Shown: piece by piece, positions 7,542 to 16,513 of the stretch
Numbering within the stretch: position 1 is the stretch's first letter
How the letters are laid out: the number at the start of each line of letters is the position of its first letter
NCBI GenBank assembly: GCA_022793655.1
Contig: JAAWDG010000011.1
Coordinates: 1-64,000, forward strand
Direction of reading: 5' to 3'
Source: Clostridiales bacterium
GTDB lineage: Bacteria; Bacillota; Clostridia; Oscillospirales; CAG-272
Length of the DNA stretch: 64,000 nucleotides
Notes under the pieces: model-generated
What the model was told of the DNA's origin: nothing
Databases searched by the model: none
What the model saw: the letters and a program-made list of their open reading frames with translations, nothing else
Made by a program: the position numbers and the translations under genes

Positions 7542-8765
7542 TTATTTATATTCAATTTTCATAAATGATTTTTTGCCGCGCTTTAGCAGAAATTCGCCCA
7601 AAAAGTCGGTTTTGCTAAATGTTTTCTTGATGTCGGTGATTTTTTCGCCATTCACCGATACGCCGCCTTGGTCCACGGCACGCCTTGCCTCGCTCTTAGA
7701 GGGAACAAGGCCGCTTGTGCAGAGCAGTGTCAAAATATCGATACTTTCGTCGGCAAAATCATCGTCTGAAAGTTGATGAGAGGGTGCGTTCGCGCTGGCA
7801 CCTGCGCCTGCAAACAAAGAGCGCGAAGCCTCTTTCGCTTTGTTTGCTTCTTCTTCACCATGAACTAAGTTTGTGAGTTCAAAAGCCAAAATCTCTTTTG
7901 CTTCATTGAGTTTACTGCCTTCCCATGTGTCCATTTCATCAATCTGTTCGAGCGGCAGGAAAGTCAGCATGCGAATGCATTTGAGCACGTCTGTATCGGC
8001 CACATTACGCCAATATTGATAGAAATCGAACGGTGAGGTTTTGTTCGGGTCTAACCATACTGCATTTCCGGCGGTTTTGCCCATTTTTTTTCCTTGTGAA
8101 TCGGTCAGCAGGGTGATGGTCATAGCGTAAGCGTCCTTGCCTAACTTACGGCGGATTAGTTCGGTGCCGCCAAGCATATTTGACCATTGGTCGTCACCGC
8201 CGAACTGCATATTACAGCCATGGTGTTGGAAAAGGTAATAGAAATCATAGGACTGCATGATCATATAGTTAAATTCTAAGAAGGAGAGTCCTTTTTCCAT
8301 TCTTTGTTTATAGCATTCTGCGGTGAGCATGCGGTTGACAGAGAAGCATGCGCCTACCTCGCGCAAAAGATCCACGTAATTGAGCTCTAAGAGCCAATCG
8401 GCATTATTGATCATGGTAGCCTTGCCTTCGCCAAATTCAATAAAACGCTCCATTTGCCGTTTAAAGCACTCGGCGTTATGGGCTATGTCTTCTTTTGTCA
8501 ACATTTTGCGCATGTCGGTACGTCCTGAAGGGTCACCAATCATGGTGGTGCCGCCGCCAAGCAACGCGATGGGACGGTTGCCAGCCATTTGCAGACGTTT
8601 CATTAGTGTAAGGGCCATAAAATGACCGGCCGTTAAGCTATCCGCTGTACAGTCGAATCCGATATAGAATGTTGCTTTACCTTCGTTAATCATGCTTTTT
8701 ATTTCGGCTTCATCGGTTACTTGGGCGATTAAGCCTCTGGCTACTAATTCATCATAAATGGTCAT
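7542..8765 (-). CDS. tyrS: tyrosyl-tRNA synthetase
   Basis: 407 residues, a full-length cytoplasmic TyrRS that charges tRNA-Tyr. The class I signatures are present in TyrRS-specific form: AGHFMAL for HIGH and KMGKT for KMSKS. FDCTADSLTAGHF, GGDDQWSNM and the MTITLLTDSQGKKMGKT block are typical. The C-terminus is an S4 RNA-binding domain (LVPSKSEARRAVDQGGVSVNGEKI). A consensus sigma-A promoter lies 60 nt upstream. No T-box sequence is present in the short leader, which is unusual enough to note because thrS in this window has one. Confidence 0.97.
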   Translation of the reverse strand: MTIYDELVARGLIAQVTDEAEIKSMINEGKATFYIGFDCTADSLTAGHFMALTLMKRLQMAGNRPIALLGGGTTMIGDPSGRTDMRKMLTKEDIAHNAECFKRQMERFIEFGEGKATMINNADWLLELNYVDLLREVGACFSVNRMLTAECYKQRMEKGLSFLEFNYMIMQSYDFYYLFQHHGCNMQFGGDDQWSNMLGGTELIRRKLGKDAYAMTITLLTDSQGKKMGKTAGNAVWLDPNKTSPFDFYQYWRNVADTDVLKCIRMLTFLPLEQIDEMDTWEGSKLNEAKEILAFELTNLVHGEEEANKAKEASRSLFAGAGASANAPSHQLSDDDFADESIDILTLLCTSGLVPSKSEARRAVDQGGVSVNGEKITDIKKTFSKTDFLGEFLLKRGKKSFMKIEYK

Positions 8766-8827
8766 TTATTTTAATATCCTTTCAAGAGCAGTTGCTTTAA
8801 TATTCATAACTCAAATTTATGCTCTCT

Positions 8828-8856
8828 ATTATATCGTTTGGCGAAAGATTTGTCAA
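8828..8856 (-). promoter_or_regulatory. consensus sigma-A promoter of tyrS
   Basis: On the minus strand TTGACA, 17 nt, TATAAT: both hexamers are perfect. Predicted transcription start is near 8821, leaving a leader of about 55 nt. Confidence 0.88.
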
Positions 8857-9152
8857 TGAATGATTGAAAGCTAAGTAATTCTGTAGTATAATAAAAAAGA
8901 TCTTTTAGGTTTAGCTCTGGCGATTTCGTGTTGGAAATTTTGTTTTTTGCGTTTTCAAGTGAATTTTCGGCAGAATCATAGCAAGCCAAGCGGCTTGTCT
9001 TACGAAATCTAACTGATTATTTCGCGATATATCCTGCATGGCAGGACCGGCGCTGTCAAATTTTAACATTCGTGAAAATGTGATGCAGCAAGGGCAGGCT
9101 TTACGGTTTATCTTAGGCTGCTATCACTTTCGTTTAAAATAAATATTGTTGC
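8857..9152. other. intergenic region upstream of ktrB, no gene seen
   Basis: About 300 nt between the divergent tyrS promoter and ktrB. It holds two small hairpins, CAAGCC/GGCTTG near 8983-8998 and TCCTGC/GCAGGA near 9027-9041, but no convincing promoter, T-box or c-di-AMP riboswitch core that I can identify. The 61-codon minus-strand ORF at 8804-8989 lies across the tyrS promoter and is not credible. Confidence 0.5.
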
Positions 9153-9162
9153 AGAGGTTCAT

Positions 9163-10527
9163 TTGATACAATCAAAAATAAAACAAAAAAAGAAAATGGC
9201 GGCCCCTCTTGTATTTATCATAGGATTTTTTGTTATTATATGCTTGGGCGCCTTGTTGTTGATGCTGCCGATTTCTTCTGCTGACGGGCGGTTCACCAAT
9301 CCGCTTGACGCTTTGTTTACCGCGGTTTCAGCGTCTTGTGTGACGGGACTTGTGGCGGTGGATACGGCGGTGCATTACAGCTTGTTTGGTCAGGTTGTGG
9401 TGTTATGTTTGATTCAGATTGGCGGGCTTGGTTTTATGTCCTTATCGGTGCTTCTTTCTTCGCTGATTCGCCGAGCCATTACACCCAAAGAAAAGCTGTT
9501 GATTGCGCAGTCGATGGGGATGCGCGAAAGCGGCGGCACAGTTCATTTTATGCGGCGCATTTTGCGGGCGGTGTTTCTTTTTGAGGGAACAGGCGCCTTG
9601 TGTCTAACCCTTTGTTTTGCTGGACGCTATGGCTTTGCCGGCGGCTTATACCGCGGAGTCTTTGTGGCGGTTTCTGCATTTTGTAATGCGGGTTTTGATC
9701 CGTTTGGCACGGTCGAACAACCTTATCAATCGCTGACGGCATTTGCTGGGGATCCGGTGGTGCTGATTGTGGTGATGGTTTTAATTGTTGTCGGCGGGAT
9801 TGGCTTTTTAGTGTGGGAAGATGTATTAGCCGCGCTGCGCCGGGTACGCCGGCTGAGCCCGTATGCTAAATTTGTGCTGTTCATTACCGGCTTGCTGATT
9901 TTTTCAGGCGCTATCTTGTTTATGCTGTTTGAATGGCATAATCCGGATACGTTAGGCGGGTTCACGACGGGTCAAAAAGTGGTGCATTCCTTTTTCCAGT
10001 CGGTAACATTGCGTACAGCGGGATTTGGCGCGCTTGATTTAACCAAATGTACAGAGGAAAGTTCTTTCATTTCTATTCTGTATATGTTAATTGGCGGCGC
10101 TAGTGCATCTACGGCCGGCGGCCTAAAGGTAGGCACGTTCGGTGTGCTGTTAGCGGCGGCTGGCTGCGCTGCACTTGGCCGGACTAAGGTGATTGTTTTT
10201 CATCGAAGAATTTCAAAAGAAACGGTTATGCGTGCGTTGTCAATTACCGTGATTGGTGCAAGTCTTGTGATTGTTTCGGGCCTCGCGATTAGCGTGATTG
10301 AAGGCTCTGGTATATTGGCGGCCATGTATGAAACGGCATCGGCCTATGCTACGGTAGGTCTTTCGATTATGGGTACGCCGGGTGCATCAGCTATTACAAA
10401 ATGTATTCTTATGGTATTGATGTTTTTGGGACGTGTAGGGCTTTTGACTGTGACTTATGCAATTGCTATGCGAATGAACCGACGTACAGGCGTGGACTAT
10501 CCATATGCCAATATGTTGGTGGGATAA
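9163..10527 (+). CDS. ktrB: Ktr potassium uptake system membrane subunit
   Basis: 454 residues of the TrkH/KtrB family, the K+ (Na+-coupled) channel-like subunit. Four pore-loop repeats are visible: SASCVTGLVAVDT, SAFCNAGFDPFG, SVTLRTAGFGALDL and SAYATVGLSIMG, each with the selectivity-filter glycine. There are about eight to ten transmembrane segments, and the length fits KtrB rather than the longer TrkH. The TTG start at 9163 is supported by AGAGG 5 nt upstream. The regulatory subunit follows 15 nt later, so the two form a ktrBA operon. In Firmicutes Ktr gating subunits are known c-di-AMP targets, and a c-di-AMP synthase gene is present at 30 kb. Confidence 0.95.
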   Translation: MIQSKIKQKKKMAAPLVFIIGFFVIICLGALLLMLPISSADGRFTNPLDALFTAVSASCVTGLVAVDTAVHYSLFGQVVVLCLIQIGGLGFMSLSVLLSSLIRRAITPKEKLLIAQSMGMRESGGTVHFMRRILRAVFLFEGTGALCLTLCFAGRYGFAGGLYRGVFVAVSAFCNAGFDPFGTVEQPYQSLTAFAGDPVVLIVVMVLIVVGGIGFLVWEDVLAALRRVRRLSPYAKFVLFITGLLIFSGAILFMLFEWHNPDTLGGFTTGQKVVHSFFQSVTLRTAGFGALDLTKCTEESSFISILYMLIGGASASTAGGLKVGTFGVLLAAAGCAALGRTKVIVFHRRISKETVMRALSITVIGASLVIVSGLAISVIEGSGILAAMYETASAYATVGLSIMGTPGASAITKCILMVLMFLGRVGLLTVTYAIAMRMNRRTGVDYPYANMLVG

Positions 10528-10542
10528 AGGAGCGATGAGAGA

Positions 10543-11187
10543 ATGAAAACTTTTTGTGTAATAGGAATGAATCGTTTTGGCCAGACCTTGGCACTAACGT
10601 TAGCGAAAAATAATAAACAGGTTATGATTATCGATGAAAATGCAGAAATTGTTGGCGCTATGGCTGATTTTGTAACCGATGCCGTAGTGGGCGACCCCAA
10701 GAATGAAGAGGTATTGGTTTCTGCTGGCGCGGCTGATTATGATTGCACGATTGTATGCTATTCGGGTGAAATTGACGATAGCATATTAATTACATTGTTG
10801 CTCAAAGATATTGGCGCAGGGTATGTTGTCGCGCGTGCGCAGTCTGATTTGCACATGCGGATTTTAACAAAGGTGGGCGCTGACCGGGTTGTGTATCCAG
10901 AGAAAGACATGGGCGAGCGTTTGGCTAATACTTTGACTCGCAATAATGTAACCGAATACATTGAACTTTCGGAGGATTGTTCGATTGTAGAAATCAAAGT
11001 GCCTGCAAAATGGGTGGGACGAAGCTTGGCAGAACTTGATGTGCGCCGAAAATATCAGGTGACGATTATAGCCATTGGCAGCAAAGAGGGCAAGGTGGAT
11101 GTTTCGCCTGATCCCAATACGCTGCTTGGTAAGGATATGACGGTGACCATGATTGGCTTAAAGAAAAATATAGAGAAAATCTCTTGA
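10543..11187 (+). CDS. ktrA: Ktr potassium uptake regulatory subunit (RCK/TrkA_N and TrkA_C)
   Basis: 214 residues with an N-terminal Rossmann RCK domain (FCVIGMNRFGQTLA as the G.G..G nucleotide loop; MIIDENAE; VVGDPKNEEVL; VARAQSDLH) and a C-terminal TrkA_C domain (about 135-214, EIKVPAKWVGRSLAELDVRRKYQVTIIAI). It forms the octameric ring that gates KtrB in response to ATP/ADP and, in Firmicutes, c-di-AMP bound by the C domain. Preceded by AAGGAG with good spacing. Cotranscribed with ktrB. Confidence 0.95.
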   Translation: MKTFCVIGMNRFGQTLALTLAKNNKQVMIIDENAEIVGAMADFVTDAVVGDPKNEEVLVSAGAADYDCTIVCYSGEIDDSILITLLLKDIGAGYVVARAQSDLHMRILTKVGADRVVYPEKDMGERLANTLTRNNVTEYIELSEDCSIVEIKVPAKWVGRSLAELDVRRKYQVTIIAIGSKEGKVDVSPDPNTLLGKDMTVTMIGLKKNIEKIS

Positions 11188-11256
11188 GAAAAGAAAAATG
11201 ATAGGTGAAAACTTGCATTTGACAGAATTAATTGCTTAAAATTTACAAAGACTTCA

Positions 11257-11284
11257 TTGTATACCAGACATTTTCATATATAAT
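11257..11284 (+). promoter_or_regulatory. candidate promoter of yajC
   Basis: TATAAT at 11279-11284 with a weak TTGTAT -35 16 nt upstream. The 5' leader would be about 48 nt. Confidence 0.4.
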
Positions 11285-11338
11285 GAAAGACAGTTTAAAT
11301 TGTGGTGCCCGGTGTGGGCATGTAATATGGAGGATTCT

Positions 11339-11659
11339 ATGAATATCATGGCACTTGAACAGACAGCCGGCGCGCCGTCATCCATTTTTAGTATTTTAAT
11401 GATTGTGGTTATGCTTGCTTTTTTCTATTTCTTTTTGTACAGACCCCAGAAAAAACAAGAGAAAGCGACCAATAAAATGCGGGAAGGTCTTGAAGTTGGC
11501 GATGAAATTACCACAATCGGCGGTATTATTGGCGAGATTGTTAGTATTAAAGGTGAAACCGTTACGATTGAGACCAGTAAAGACCGCACCAAAATTCGTA
11601 TTTTAAAAGATGCGGTTAAGGTTGTTGACGTGAAGGCCAGCGAAGAATCAAACGATTAA
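11339..11659 (+). CDS. yajC: preprotein translocase accessory subunit YajC
   Basis: About 106 residues: one N-terminal transmembrane helix (IFSILMIVVMLAFFYFFLYRPQKKQEK), then a soluble domain with GLEVGDEITTIGGIIGEIVSIKGETVTIET and TKIRILKDAV. These are the defining features of YajC, which associates with SecDF and the SecYEG translocon. The ATG at 11339 has GGAGG 5 nt upstream; the ORF-track start at 11300 is too early. Followed by a TIGR04086 membrane gene, a neighbour pair common in Clostridia. Confidence 0.93.
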   Translation: MNIMALEQTAGAPSSIFSILMIVVMLAFFYFFLYRPQKKQEKATNKMREGLEVGDEITTIGGIIGEIVSIKGETVTIETSKDRTKIRILKDAVKVVDVKASEESND

Positions 11660-11680
11660 TAGTTGACATAAATTTATAGG

Positions 11681-11722
11681 CTCCCGAATAAATATGCACT
11701 GTAAAAGCATGTTTATCGGGGG
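11681..11722 (+). promoter_or_regulatory. hairpin that buries the ribosome site of the TIGR04086 gene
   Basis: A 16-bp stem with one bulged A and two G-T pairs joins CTCCCGAATAAATATGC to GCATGTTTATCGGGGG around a 9-nt loop. The GGGGG arm is the ribosome site of the next gene (ATG 8 nt later). TATTTTAT follows, so the hairpin could also be a weak terminator. A TTGACA at 11663-11668 with a poor -10 lies on its 5' side. Confidence 0.6.
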
Positions 11723-11730
11723 TATTTTAT

Positions 11731-12138
11731 ATGATTAAGCGTTATGCAATTGCAGTAGGCGTCACCTTTGGCGCGGCTTTGCTTGCGGTTATTTTGTTAT
11801 CGGTTGTGTCTTTGAAAATGGGTGATCCGCGAAAGTTTGTTCATGTTTTTGGCATGATTGCTTTTATGGCAGGCTGTGTAACAGCTGGTTTTTCTTTCAA
11901 GATTACAGATGATCATCCTATTATTTCAGCGGCTCTATGCAGTTTTATTTATGTATTTGCCATTATGACCATTTCGCTCTTTTTCAGAAATGAAACGACC
12001 ATGCCAATGGTGCAGAGCGCCATTATTTATATAATTGGTTTGGCGGTGAGTGCTTTAATCGGCCTTTTATTTATTATCAAAAAACCGGGTTCTAAAAAAA
12101 CGCGTAAAAATATGATGAAGAAGCTGAGCGGGCGGTAA
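11731..12138 (+). CDS. TIGR04086-family membrane protein
   Basis: 135 residues with four transmembrane segments (AIAVGVTFGAALLAVILLSVVS; FGMIAFMAGCVTAGF; AALCSFIYVFAIMTISLFF; AIIYIIGLAVSALIGLLFII) and a basic C-terminal tail. The small-residue-rich pattern, size and position after yajC match TIGR04086, a Firmicutes family without known function. Its ribosome site is sequestered in a stable hairpin, so expression may be attenuated relative to yajC. Confidence 0.8.
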   Translation: MIKRYAIAVGVTFGAALLAVILLSVVSLKMGDPRKFVHVFGMIAFMAGCVTAGFSFKITDDHPIISAALCSFIYVFAIMTISLFFRNETTMPMVQSAIIYIIGLAVSALIGLLFIIKKPGSKKTRKNMMKKLSGR

Positions 12139-12469
12139 TAAATAAAGGGTGCTATAGAATTGATTGTTCATAAAAAAGGGAACATATAAATTTCGGTGCG
12201 GTAACAAATTGTTTATGCAGAGTGGCGGTGCAGTCGTGAGACTGTGCCGCCATTTGCGTTATTAGATAAATTTCTTCTTTGTCGATAAAGGAAAAAGCAC
12301 TGCCAAAGCGATGCCTTTTAAGAGATGGTTTATTTCTATATTGAATTAGAAAACAAAAGCGGCAATACAAGATGGGGCGGCAAGTACCCGTTTGCGTATA
12401 AGCGGCGCCGATATCTTCAAACTAATAATCTCAAAACTTTTCTGTGAAAATCTCATCATGTGGTTTTGC
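12139..12469. other. intergenic region with one long hairpin, no gene seen
   Basis: About 330 nt with stop codons in all frames and no start with a ribosome site. The only structure is a 12-bp hairpin at 12224-12251 (GGCGGTGCAGTC/GACTGTGCCGCC, GTGA loop, two G-T pairs), which lacks a T-run on either strand. Confidence 0.5.
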
Positions 12470-12498
12470 TTGCCTTTTTTCGGGTGTAATGGTATAAT
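12470..12498 (+). promoter_or_regulatory. sigma-A promoter of the glycosyltransferase gene
   Basis: TTGCCT, 17-nt spacer, TATAAT. Predicted leader about 115 nt. Confidence 0.65.
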
Positions 12499-12618
12499 TG
12501 AAGCGTTCTAAGAATGAATCGGTTTATTTTATCAACCGAGTCATAAAATATAGTATTGAGTATAAATCGGTTATTCAATTTGTTTATTTAGCTGGTGATA
12601 CGAAAGGATTTTGTTTAT

Positions 12619-13830
12619 ATGGCAAAGAAAAAATTGCTTGTAGTGGGTATTACCATGAACTGCGCGGGGACAGAGAAATCTTTTTTGTCTTTTGCTGATT
12701 CGATTGATTATGACAAATACGAGGTGGACTTGCTGTTAGCTAAAAAAGAGGGGCTTTTTTTAGATTTATTGCCGCCTCAAATTCGTGTCATTGAAATGGA
12801 TGCCTATGGTGATTTGTTTACCCTGACCGGCCGCAGTGCAGCGGCGGTCATTCGAGAGAATTTTTGCAAAAAAAATCCGCTTGTTTACTTTGAACTGCTG
12901 CCCTATGTGATCAAAATGATCTTGTTTCCAAAACAAAAATCATTTACGGCGATGCGCCTTTGGGTAAAAATGATGCAAAAAATGGAAGTATTTCAAGGTG
13001 CTTATGATGCTGCCATTGCTTATTGGGGCGACAAGACCATGTTTTATATGATCGATAAGGTGAATGCGTCTAAAAAGATTGCATGGCTGCATTTTGATTA
13101 TGCGTTTCCGCCCAGAGATGATGCCCTGTACGAGCCTTATTTTAAACAGTGCGATGGGGTGGTCACTGTGTCCGAGAGTATTGATAAGTCCTTAAAAGAA
13201 AAACTGCCTTCGATTGCTGACCGTTGCGTGATGATGGAGAATATACAAAATCCCCGCCTGATTCGGTCTTTAGCCGAACAGGGCGATACTTTTCAGGATG
13301 ACTTTACCGGAACGCGCGTCTTAACCATTGGACGCATTAGTGAGCAAAAAGGATATGATTTTGCCGTAGAGGCATTGTCAAGATTAAAAAAAGAGGGCTA
13401 CCCGATTCGATGGTATATTTTGGGCGGCGGAGAAGAGCGGGACGTTGCAGCGCTGAAACAGCTTGCTGCCGATAAAGAAGTATCGGACTGTCTGGTGCTG
13501 TTAGGCGTAACGCAAAATCCATATGGATATTTGAAGGATTGTGATATCTATGCACAACCTTCTCGCCATGAAGGCAAGCCGATTTCGGTAGAAGAGGCCA
13601 AAATTTTAGGGAAAACGATTCTTATTTCTTCTTATCTTTCGGCGGCCGAGCAGCTTGATAAAGGAGAGCTTGGTTTGATTTGCGAGATTGGGTCAGAGGG
13701 GACTTATCAAGGTCTTAAAACGTTGCTTGACCATCCTGAGATATGCGCACAATACCAGGCAGAACTAATGAAAAGAGATTTTGGCAATGTGCATGAGATG
13801 AATAAAATCTATAAATTGCTTGAATCATAA
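12619..13830 (+). CDS. glycosyltransferase, GT4 family
   Basis: About 403 residues with a GT-B fold. The N-terminal Rossmann domain starts [22 protein letters not shown], and the C-terminal domain has [41 protein letters not shown] and the donor-site motif [15 protein letters not shown] (E-x7-E type). GT4 enzymes transfer sugars from nucleotide donors to lipids or glycans. ATG 12619 is chosen because GAAAGGA lies 10 nt upstream; the ORF-track start at 12595 lacks one. It stands alone with its own promoter, so the acceptor cannot be inferred. Confidence 0.88.
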   Translation: MAKKKLLVVGITMNCAGTEKSFLSFADSIDYDKYEVDLLLAKKEGLFLDLLPPQIRVIEMDAYGDLFTLTGRSAAAVIRENFCKKNPLVYFELLPYVIKMILFPKQKSFTAMRLWVKMMQKMEVFQGAYDAAIAYWGDKTMFYMIDKVNASKKIAWLHFDYAFPPRDDALYEPYFKQCDGVVTVSESIDKSLKEKLPSIADRCVMMENIQNPRLIRSLAEQGDTFQDDFTGTRVLTIGRISEQKGYDFAVEALSRLKKEGYPIRWYILGGGEERDVAALKQLAADKEVSDCLVLLGVTQNPYGYLKDCDIYAQPSRHEGKPISVEEAKILGKTILISSYLSAAEQLDKGELGLICEIGSEGTYQGLKTLLDHPEICAQYQAELMKRDFGNVHEMNKIYKLLES

Positions 13831-13847
13831 AAAATTGTAAAAAATGC

Positions 13848-13876
13848 TTGCAAAATTGTAAGGATTATGCTATAAT
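13848..13876 (+). promoter_or_regulatory. strong sigma-A promoter of rplS
   Basis: TTGCAA, 17-nt spacer, TATAAT. It lies directly after the glycosyltransferase stop codon. Confidence 0.85.
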
Positions 13877-13908
13877 TCATTTTGCATGTTTTATTAAGAC
13901 TAAATTAA

Positions 13909-13944
13909 GGAACAGTCCTCTGCGAAGCTCTGTACGAATGTTCC
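13909..13944 (+). promoter_or_regulatory. stem-loop in the rplS 5' leader (L19-leader-like position)
   Basis: GGAACA at 13909 pairs with TGTTCC at 13939, enclosing 24 nt, in an 80-nt leader between the rplS promoter and ribosome site. Firmicutes L19 genes often carry an autoregulatory L19 leader at this place. I see the position and one helix only; membership in that RNA family is inference and needs a covariance-model search. Confidence 0.4.
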
Positions 13945-13964
13945 GGAAAACACGGGAGGCCAAC

Positions 13965-14306
13965 ATGGATTTACTTAAGGCTTTTACACAAGAGCAACTA
14001 AAGAGCGAAGTACCTGAGCTCAACATTGGTGATACGGTTAAGATTCACAATAAGATTAAAGAGGGTACCAGAGAAAGAATTCAGATGTTTGAGGGAACCA
14101 TTATTGCCAAACACGGCGGCGGAATTTCTGAAACCTTTACGGTAAGAAGAGTGTCCTACGGCGTTGGTGTGGAGAAAACTTTCCCCGTACATTCACCAAA
14201 TGTAGAGAAAGTGGATATTATCAGACGCGGTAAAGTTAGACGAGCAAAGCTTTATTACCTGCGTGATCGCGTCGGTAAGAGCGCGAAAGTTAAAGAACGT
14301 ATTTAA
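13965..14306 (+). CDS. rplS: 50S ribosomal protein L19
   Basis: 113 residues, the standard L19 length. [59 protein letters not shown] and [20 protein letters not shown] are family blocks. L19 sits at the 30S-50S interface. The ATG at 13965 follows GGGAGG by 5 nt; the ORF-track start at 13848 falls inside the promoter. Followed by rpmE. Confidence 0.98.
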   Translation: MDLLKAFTQEQLKSEVPELNIGDTVKIHNKIKEGTRERIQMFEGTIIAKHGGGISETFTVRRVSYGVGVEKTFPVHSPNVEKVDIIRRGKVRRAKLYYLRDRVGKSAKVKERI

Positions 14307-14352
14307 GGCGTTCTTTCAGTTAACTTACTTTCTAAGAAAGGGAATCAAAATT

Positions 14353-14571
14353 ATGAAACAGGGAATTCATCCAGAATATAAAGAATGTACAATCAAATGC
14401 GCTTGCGGCAATACGGTTACCACCCGTTCTACCAGCGGTGATCTTCGGGTTGAAATTTGCTCGAAATGTCATCCGTTTTTTACGGGTAAGCAGAAGTTCG
14501 TTGATGCAGGCGGACGTGTAGACAAGTTTAAGAGACGTTTGCAGGCCGCTGAAAACGCGAAAAAGCAATAA
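14353..14571 (+). CDS. rpmE: 50S ribosomal protein L31, zinc-binding form
   Basis: 72 residues: [20 protein letters not shown]...[32 protein letters not shown] and CSKCHPF hold the cysteines of the zinc-binding (C+) type rather than the zinc-free YtiA/RpmE2 type. The ATG at 14353 has AAAGGG upstream. It sits 46 nt after rplS, ahead of a terminator. Confidence 0.97.
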   Translation: MKQGIHPEYKECTIKCACGNTVTTRSTSGDLRVEICSKCHPFFTGKQKFVDAGGRVDKFKRRLQAAENAKKQ

Positions 14572-14579
14572 GGTATAAG

Positions 14580-14607
14580 AAAAGGGCAAGTGGACTTGCC
14601 CTTTTTT
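14580..14607 (+). terminator. terminator after rpmE
   Basis: A 12-bp stem, AAAAGGGCAAGT/ACTTGCCCTTTT, followed by further T residues. Confidence 0.88.
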
Positions 14608-14636
14608 GTTTTCAGCTGAAAAGAGGTGATTTTATA

Positions 14637-15893
14637 ATGGAACGACTGAATTTTGAAAATGAGAAAAGAATAAAGGTTGCCTTGATTGCGATTATTACGC
14701 CTGAACAGGGCGAAACCGAGACAAATTATTCGTTGGCGGAATTAGCAAGACTGGTGGATACGGCTGGCGGCGAAGCAGTGATCTGGTTAACCCAAACTAA
14801 GCAGCGCCCCGATACGGCTTTGTTTTTGGGCAGCGGAAAATGTTGTGAGCTAAAGGAGCTATGCCAAAATGAAGAGATTGAGTTAGTGGTGGCAGACGCC
14901 GAACTCACCCCCTCTCAGATTCGGAATTTGGAGGACGAAGTGGGCGTCCGCGTTATCGACCGGTCTATGCTGATTTTGGATATTTTTGCTTTGCATGCAA
15001 CCACAGCGGAGGGAAAATTGCAAGTGGAGCTTGCCCAGCTTAAATATACTGCACCGCGGCTGATGGGCAAAGGAAAAGAACTTTCGCGTCTTGGCGGCGG
15101 AATTGGCACCAGGGGACCTGGCGAGAGCAAACTGGAAAGCGATCGAAGGCATTTAAGACGGCGCATGGCGGTGCTAGAAGAGAAATTAAAGGAGTTAGAA
15201 CGGGTACGCGCTGTTCAGCGAAAGCAAAGAGAGCGTGCGGGTCTTTTTAAAATCGCGATAGCAGGGTATACAAACGCAGGAAAATCGACGCTGATGAATC
15301 GTTTAACCGATGCTGGTGTCTTAGAAGAGGATAAGCTGTTTGCCACCTTAGACCCGACAACCAGAAAGTTTTCTTTCCCCTCTGGAACGACGGTTTTGCT
15401 GACCGACACAGTAGGGTTTATTCGCCATTTGCCGCATCATTTAATTAAAGCATTTGCTTCAACGCTGGACGAGGCGGCCGGTGCAGATGGCCTTTTAGTG
15501 ATTGTAGATGCTTCGGATCCGCAATGTCATACGCATATAGAAATTACAAATACGCTTTTATCGGATCTTGGTGCGGCCAATAAACCGATTCTATATGTCT
15601 TTAATAAATGTGATGTGCTGACGCAGCTGATGCCGGAGCAAAAAGAAGACTGCTTGTTCATTTCAGCCAAAACGGGTTTGCATCTCGATAAACTGATTGA
15701 AAAAATGGAGCAGATGGCACTTGGCGGAAAGACAAAGGTTTGTTATTTGTTTCCTCCTGCTGACGCTGGCGCGATGCACAAATTGTATGAAAACGGTGCC
15801 GTTGAAAGCGTAGACTATACCGAAGAAGGTGCGGTTGTGCTGGCCGTTGTTGACGAAAAAATAAAGGGGATGTACAGTCGGTGGGAGAAGTAA
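14637..15893 (+). CDS. hflX: ribosome-associated GTPase HflX
   Basis: 418 residues with the HflX order: N-terminal glycine-rich domain ending LGGGIGTRGPGESKLESDRR, a coiled helix (VLEEKLKELERVRAVQRKQR), then a GTPase domain with GYTNAGKSTLMNRL (G1), DTVGFI (G3) and NKCD (G4). HflX splits stalled or hibernating ribosomes. AGAGGTGA precedes the ATG by 8 nt. The next gene, yigZ, overlaps by 13 nt. Confidence 0.96.
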   Translation: MERLNFENEKRIKVALIAIITPEQGETETNYSLAELARLVDTAGGEAVIWLTQTKQRPDTALFLGSGKCCELKELCQNEEIELVVADAELTPSQIRNLEDEVGVRVIDRSMLILDIFALHATTAEGKLQVELAQLKYTAPRLMGKGKELSRLGGGIGTRGPGESKLESDRRHLRRRMAVLEEKLKELERVRAVQRKQRERAGLFKIAIAGYTNAGKSTLMNRLTDAGVLEEDKLFATLDPTTRKFSFPSGTTVLLTDTVGFIRHLPHHLIKAFASTLDEAAGADGLLVIVDASDPQCHTHIEITNTLLSDLGAANKPILYVFNKCDVLTQLMPEQKEDCLFISAKTGLHLDKLIEKMEQMALGGKTKVCYLFPPADAGAMHKLYENGAVESVDYTEEGAVVLAVVDEKIKGMYSRWEK

Positions 15894-16513
15894 CGACGTT
15901 TACGACAATAAAAGAAGAAGGTGTATTCCATCTTATCGAGAAGAAAAGTGAGTTTATTGGGTATGCAAAACCCATTCGCAGCGAACAAGAAGCAGTTGAA
16001 ATGATTGGACTGCTTCGCAAAAAGCATGCGGATGCGCGTCATCATGTATATGCTTATGTGGTAGGCGGCGTGATGCGTTATTCGGACGATGGTGAGCCGC
16101 AGGGAACCGGCGGCGTGCCTGTGCTGGATGTGATTCGTAAAAATAATGTGGATGGCGCGCTCATTGTGGTGGTGCGGTATTTTGGCGGTGTATTATTAGG
16201 GGCCGGCGGTTTAACCAGAGCTTATTCAGCGGCCGCTAAAGGAGCGATTGCCAAAGCACAAATTGTCGTTATGCAGCGGTTTATTGAAACAGAACTCGTT
16301 TGTCAATACGCTGATTATGCGAAAATTTTACGTGATTTAGAACGTTTTCATGGCAAAATGGACTGCTGCGAATATGCCGATGTCATTACCTTGTCAATTG
16401 CTGTGCGTTTTGATCAGCTTGAAAGCCTTCAAAAGCATTTATATGAACTAAGTGCAGGACGTTTGGTTTTGAGAGAAACAGGCTGGCGTTATGATTATGA
16501 GATGGAGGGATAG
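15881..16513 (+). CDS. yigZ: IMPACT/YigZ-family protein
   Basis: 210 residues with the UPF0029/IMPACT N-terminal domain (KKSEFIGYAKPI, HHVYAYVVGG, DDGEPQGTGGVPVLDVI, VVVRYFGGVLLGAGGLTRAY) and a C-terminal DUF1949 domain (VCQYADYAKILRDLER...). The eukaryotic relative regulates translation through GCN2; the bacterial role is not settled. The GTG start lies inside hflX, so the two are coupled. Confidence 0.93.
   Translation: MGEVTTFTTIKEEGVFHLIEKKSEFIGYAKPIRSEQEAVEMIGLLRKKHADARHHVYAYVVGGVMRYSDDGEPQGTGGVPVLDVIRKNNVDGALIVVVRYFGGVLLGAGGLTRAYSAAAKGAIAKAQIVVMQRFIETELVCQYADYAKILRDLERFHGKMDCCEYADVITLSIAVRFDQLESLQKHLYELSAGRLVLRETGWRYDYEMEG

Noticed and set aside
8804-8989. 61-codon minus-strand ORF.
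   Set aside because: It spans the consensus tyrS promoter on the same strand and has no ribosome site or recognisable features.
8857-9162. c-di-AMP (ydaO) riboswitch upstream of ktrB.
   Set aside because: Context suits it, but I could not find the conserved core or a terminator; only two short hairpins are seen.
12152-12370. 72-codon minus-strand ORF and the plus-strand ORF at 12498-12698.
   Set aside because: The first contains the 12-bp hairpin and lacks a ribosome site; the second starts inside the -10 box of the glycosyltransferase promoter and overlaps that gene out of frame.
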